From an uncultured Ruminococcus sp. (GTDB taxonomy: Bacteria; Bacillota; Clostridia; Oscillospirales; Ruminococcaceae): a DNA stretch of 7,522 nt. Shown here piece by piece: positions 6,053-7,522 of this stretch. Positions within the stretch are counted from its first letter, which is position 1. Each line of letters opens with the position of its first letter. Below the pieces are notes generated by a model. That model saw only the letters and a list, made by a program, of their open reading frames with translations. It searched no databases and was not told the DNA's origin. The DNA lies in the NCBI GenBank assembly GCA_945876155.1, contig CAMCMW010000061.1, positions 1 to 7,522 on the forward strand, in the 5' to 3' direction. The position numbers were made by a program, and so were the translations under genes.

Positions 6053-6370
6053 ATGGAATGGCTAGGACTTGTCTGTCTGGGACTGATTTTGTGTTATTCG
6101 TCATATCCCGGAAGGGTTAAAAAGCTTGAACATAAGGTTAAATTACTCAGCAGAGGTAAGGAGAACAAGATTATGAAACTGATAAAGGACCTTGTTGGTA
6201 AAAAGTGTATTGTAGTATGTGACGACATATATGAAACAAAGCTTACAGCTGATATGCTTGACGCTGATGACGAGTGGGTAAAGATAAGATTTACCGACAA
6301 GAAAGGCAATACTAAAACACAGATAATCAGAATTGATTCAATTAAAAGCGTGGAACTGCTTGAAGATTGA
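6053..6370 (+). CDS. Small membrane-anchored protein of unknown function
   Basis: I do not recognise a named family. From ATG 6053 the product is 105 residues. It has an N-terminal hydrophobic helix (about 3–17, WLGLVCLGLILCYSS), a basic segment that could be a short coiled coil (21–43, RVKKLEHKVKLLSRGKENK), and a compact beta-rich domain (44–105). That domain contains LVGKKCIVV, TADMLDADDEWVKIRFTDKK and TKTQIIRIDSIKSVELL; the alternating strands and D-x-D-D-E-W-V turn recall a small SH3-like or Sm-like barrel, which is inference. ATG 6053 is chosen over in-frame GTG 6044 because GAGGAG (6039–6044) is 8 nt upstream of it. The GTG itself overlaps that SD. The gene lies between the two exonuclease VII subunit genes. 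A strong internal SD before Met41 may start a second, soluble product. Confidence 0.75.
   Translation: MEWLGLVCLGLILCYSSYPGRVKKLEHKVKLLSRGKENKIMKLIKDLVGKKCIVVCDDIYETKLTADMLDADDEWVKIRFTDKKGNTKTQIIRIDSIKSVELLED
6158..6175 (+). promoter_or_regulatory. Possible internal ribosome binding site and start codon (Met41)
   Basis: AAGGAG (6158–6163), itself preceded by AGAGGT, lies 9 nt before an in-frame ATG at 6173. This is a better SD than that of several true starts in this window. Initiation here would give a 65-residue product lacking the membrane helix and basic linker but keeping the whole beta-rich domain. The same bases encode the polar residues G-K-E-N-K, so the match could also be chance. 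Confidence 0.4.
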
Positions 6371-6385
6371 CTTTGAGGTGAAAAA

Positions 6386-6580
6386 ATGGCTTTTGAAGAT
6401 AACATGACTGCGCTTGCGGATATTGTAAGCCAGCTTGAAAAAGGGGACTTGCCCCTTGAAAAATCGGTGGAGCTTTACGGCAAAGGTGTGAAGCTTGCGG
6501 CAAAATGCCGTAACGACCTTGAAAAGGCAAAGCTGAAAATAACACAGCAGGGGGAAAACAAGAATGAATCAGGCAGCTAA
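6386..6580 (+). CDS. xseB: Exodeoxyribonuclease VII small subunit
   Basis: This 64-residue protein is typical in size for XseB (60–80). It shows the family pattern of two amphipathic helices around a short turn: FEDNMTALADIVSQLEKGDL (3–22), PLEKSVELYGKGVKLAAKCR (23–42), then NDLEKAKLKI. The block LEKGDLPLEKSVELYGKG is close to the family consensus L-E-x-G-x-L-x-L-E-x-x-x-x-x-x-x-x-G. The small subunit forms coiled-coil oligomers that bind the helical arm of XseA and are required for nuclease activity. GAGGTG (6375–6380) is 5 nt before the ATG. The 3' end overlaps ispA by 17 nt. Confidence 0.95.
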   Translation: MAFEDNMTALADIVSQLEKGDLPLEKSVELYGKGVKLAAKCRNDLEKAKLKITQQGENKNESGS

Positions 6581-7454
6581 GGAAAGACTAAGCGAATATA
6601 CACAGTTCATAGAAAATGCGCTGAAAAATTACAGTTTGCAGGATAAACTGGGACTGCACAAAAACGTTGCAAAGGCTATGGACTATTCCCTTGAGGCAGG
6701 GGGAAAAAGAATTCGTCCGGTTCTTGTGCTGGAATTATGCCGTGTCTGCGGAGGGGACTGGAAAACTGCCGTTTCTGCGGCTTGTGCCATTGAAATGATA
6801 CATACCTTTTCGCTTATACACGACGACCTGCCGTGTATGGACGATGATGATTTCAGAAGAGGAAAGCCGTCTTGTCACAAGCAGTTTGGCGAAGCAATGG
6901 CAGTGCTTGCCGGGGACGCTCTGGCAATACGCCCCTTTGAGATAATTTCAGCAGCAGAAGAGCTGGACGCTGAAAAGAGAGTTAAACTCATAAACGAGCT
7001 GTCGCACTCGTCCGGTGCAGAGGGTATGATAGGCGGTCAGGTCATTGACATGGAAAATGAGGAACGTGATGATGTTGACGCTGAAAATCTGAGATTTATG
7101 TACTCCCTGAAAACCGGTGCTCTGATAAAGACATCATGTATTATGGGTTGTATCTGTGCCGGTGCGGACGCTGAAAAGACTGCTCTTGCGGCTGAGTATG
7201 CTCATGCGCTGGGAGTTGCTTTTCAGATAATTGACGATATACTTGACGTTGTGGGGGACGAAAGCGTTCTGGGTAAACCTACAGGCAGTGACAGCGAGGA
7301 AAACAAGACCACCTTTGTTACAGTCTACGGACTGGAAAAGGCAAAGGAACAGGCTAAAAAATATACAGACAAGGCTCTGGAGATACTTGACGGATTTGAA
7401 GAAAACGAATTTTTAAAGGAACTTACCGGATTTCTACTTGACAGAAATTTCTGA
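6564..7454 (+). CDS. ispA: Short-chain polyprenyl diphosphate synthase (geranyl/farnesyl diphosphate synthase)
   Basis: This 296-residue protein matches bacterial farnesyl diphosphate synthases (about 295–300). It condenses isopentenyl diphosphate with dimethylallyl and geranyl diphosphate to supply undecaprenyl and other isoprenoids. Motifs are GGKRIRP (46–52), the first aspartate-rich motif DDLPCMDDDDFRRGKP (87–102) with the bacterial two-residue insertion DDxxxxD, GGQVIDM (157–163), KTG (183–185), the second aspartate-rich motif QIIDDILD (221–228) and the C-terminal GKPTGSDSEENKTTF (237–251). Phe83 and Ser84 sit five and four residues before the first motif; an aromatic there fits a short-chain product. 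The helix after the first motif reads GDALAIRPFEII, where GDALLTxAFE is usual, a small oddity. The ATG follows AGGGGG (6549–6554) at 9 nt and lies inside xseB. The gene order xseA–xseB–ispA is common in Firmicutes. Confidence 0.95.
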   Translation: MNQAAKERLSEYTQFIENALKNYSLQDKLGLHKNVAKAMDYSLEAGGKRIRPVLVLELCRVCGGDWKTAVSAACAIEMIHTFSLIHDDLPCMDDDDFRRGKPSCHKQFGEAMAVLAGDALAIRPFEIISAAEELDAEKRVKLINELSHSSGAEGMIGGQVIDMENEERDDVDAENLRFMYSLKTGALIKTSCIMGCICAGADAEKTALAAEYAHALGVAFQIIDDILDVVGDESVLGKPTGSDSEENKTTFVTVYGLEKAKEQAKKYTDKALEILDGFEENEFLKELTGFLLDRNF

Positions 7455-7478
7455 TTTAATTTAGAGAGGGTGGCTGAT

Positions 7479-7522
7479 ATGGTATATAATCCTGTGCTTA
7501 TCGGAGGGGCGTCTGCGTGGGC
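7479..7522 (+). CDS. Start of a further gene (possibly divergent PAP2 family protein), 3' truncated
   Basis: ATG at 7479 follows a good SD (GAGAGGGTG, about 7464–7472) by 6 nt and is open to the window end. It gives MVYNPVLIGGASAW plus two bases of a further codon. The gene lies 24 nt after ispA on the same strand, so it probably belongs to the operon. The N-terminus (NPVLI, small residues, then AW) resembles the start of YuiD-like divergent PAP2 membrane proteins, which I believe are often found near ispA in Clostridia. Fourteen residues are too few to be sure. It does not look like the start of dxs, the next isoprenoid gene in Bacillus. Confidence 0.5.
   Translation, partial: MVYNPVLIGGASAW

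Noticed and set aside
7443..7452. Palindrome AGAAATTTCT at the ispA stop as a terminator or operator
   Set aside because: It is a short, A/T-rich palindrome with no loop and no T-run directly after it, expected by chance.
7438..7490. TTGACA (7438–7443) and TATAAT (7485–7490) as a promoter for the last gene
   Set aside because: The boxes are 41 bp apart and the TATAAT lies inside the coding start of the downstream gene; no -10 occurs at 16–18 bp from the TTGACA.

Overview
The window looks like a chromosomal core segment of an endospore-forming, anaerobic low-to-mid GC Firmicute, most likely an Oscillospiraceae/Ruminococcus-type Clostridia. The reasons are the spoIIIA sporulation genes, the conserved order spoIIIAH–asp23–nusB–…–xseA–xseB–ispA, and strong AGGAG/GAGGTG Shine-Dalgarno (SD) sites. 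The genus is an inference. All genes lie on the + strand, coding density is very high, and I see no mobile element, CRISPR array, tRNA or rRNA.

Region 1 (1–3037) is the distal part of the spoIIIA operon: spoIIIAD (5' truncated), spoIIIAE, spoIIIAF, spoIIIAG and spoIIIAH. Its products build the mother-cell side of the 'feeding tube' channel across the two membranes around the forespore. SpoIIIAG and SpoIIIAH carry ring-building domains. SpoIIIAD and SpoIIIAE are polytopic membrane parts, and SpoIIIAF has two membrane helices plus a soluble domain. The operon promoter, expected to be sigma-E dependent, lies upstream of the window.

Region 2 (3038–3190) is the only sizeable intergenic gap (153 bp). 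It has no convincing terminator. It does have a good extended -10 vegetative promoter, followed by a leader of about 75–80 nt containing a perfect 10-bp stem-loop and a possible competing pairing next to the ribosome binding site.

Region 3 (3191–7522) is a tightly packed housekeeping operon: an Asp23/YqhY-like protein, NusB, a TsaD/Kae1-like paralogue of unknown role, exonuclease VII large subunit (XseA), an unrecognised small membrane-anchored protein, exonuclease VII small subunit (XseB), a short-chain polyprenyl diphosphate synthase (IspA), and the first 14 codons of another gene. Relative to Bacillus subtilis (spoIIIAH–accB–accC–yqhY–nusB–folD–xseA–xseB–ispA–dxs), the acc genes are absent, the folD slot holds the TsaD paralogue, and an extra gene sits between xseA and xseB. 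Several junctions overlap by 4–17 nt, which suggests translational coupling.

The points most worth a second look are the small protein between the two exonuclease VII genes, which has a strong internal SD site that could yield a second, soluble form; the TsaD paralogue; and the structured leader of the asp23–nusB transcript. Most of the window is recognisable core genome, and I do not claim a new system beyond these leads.
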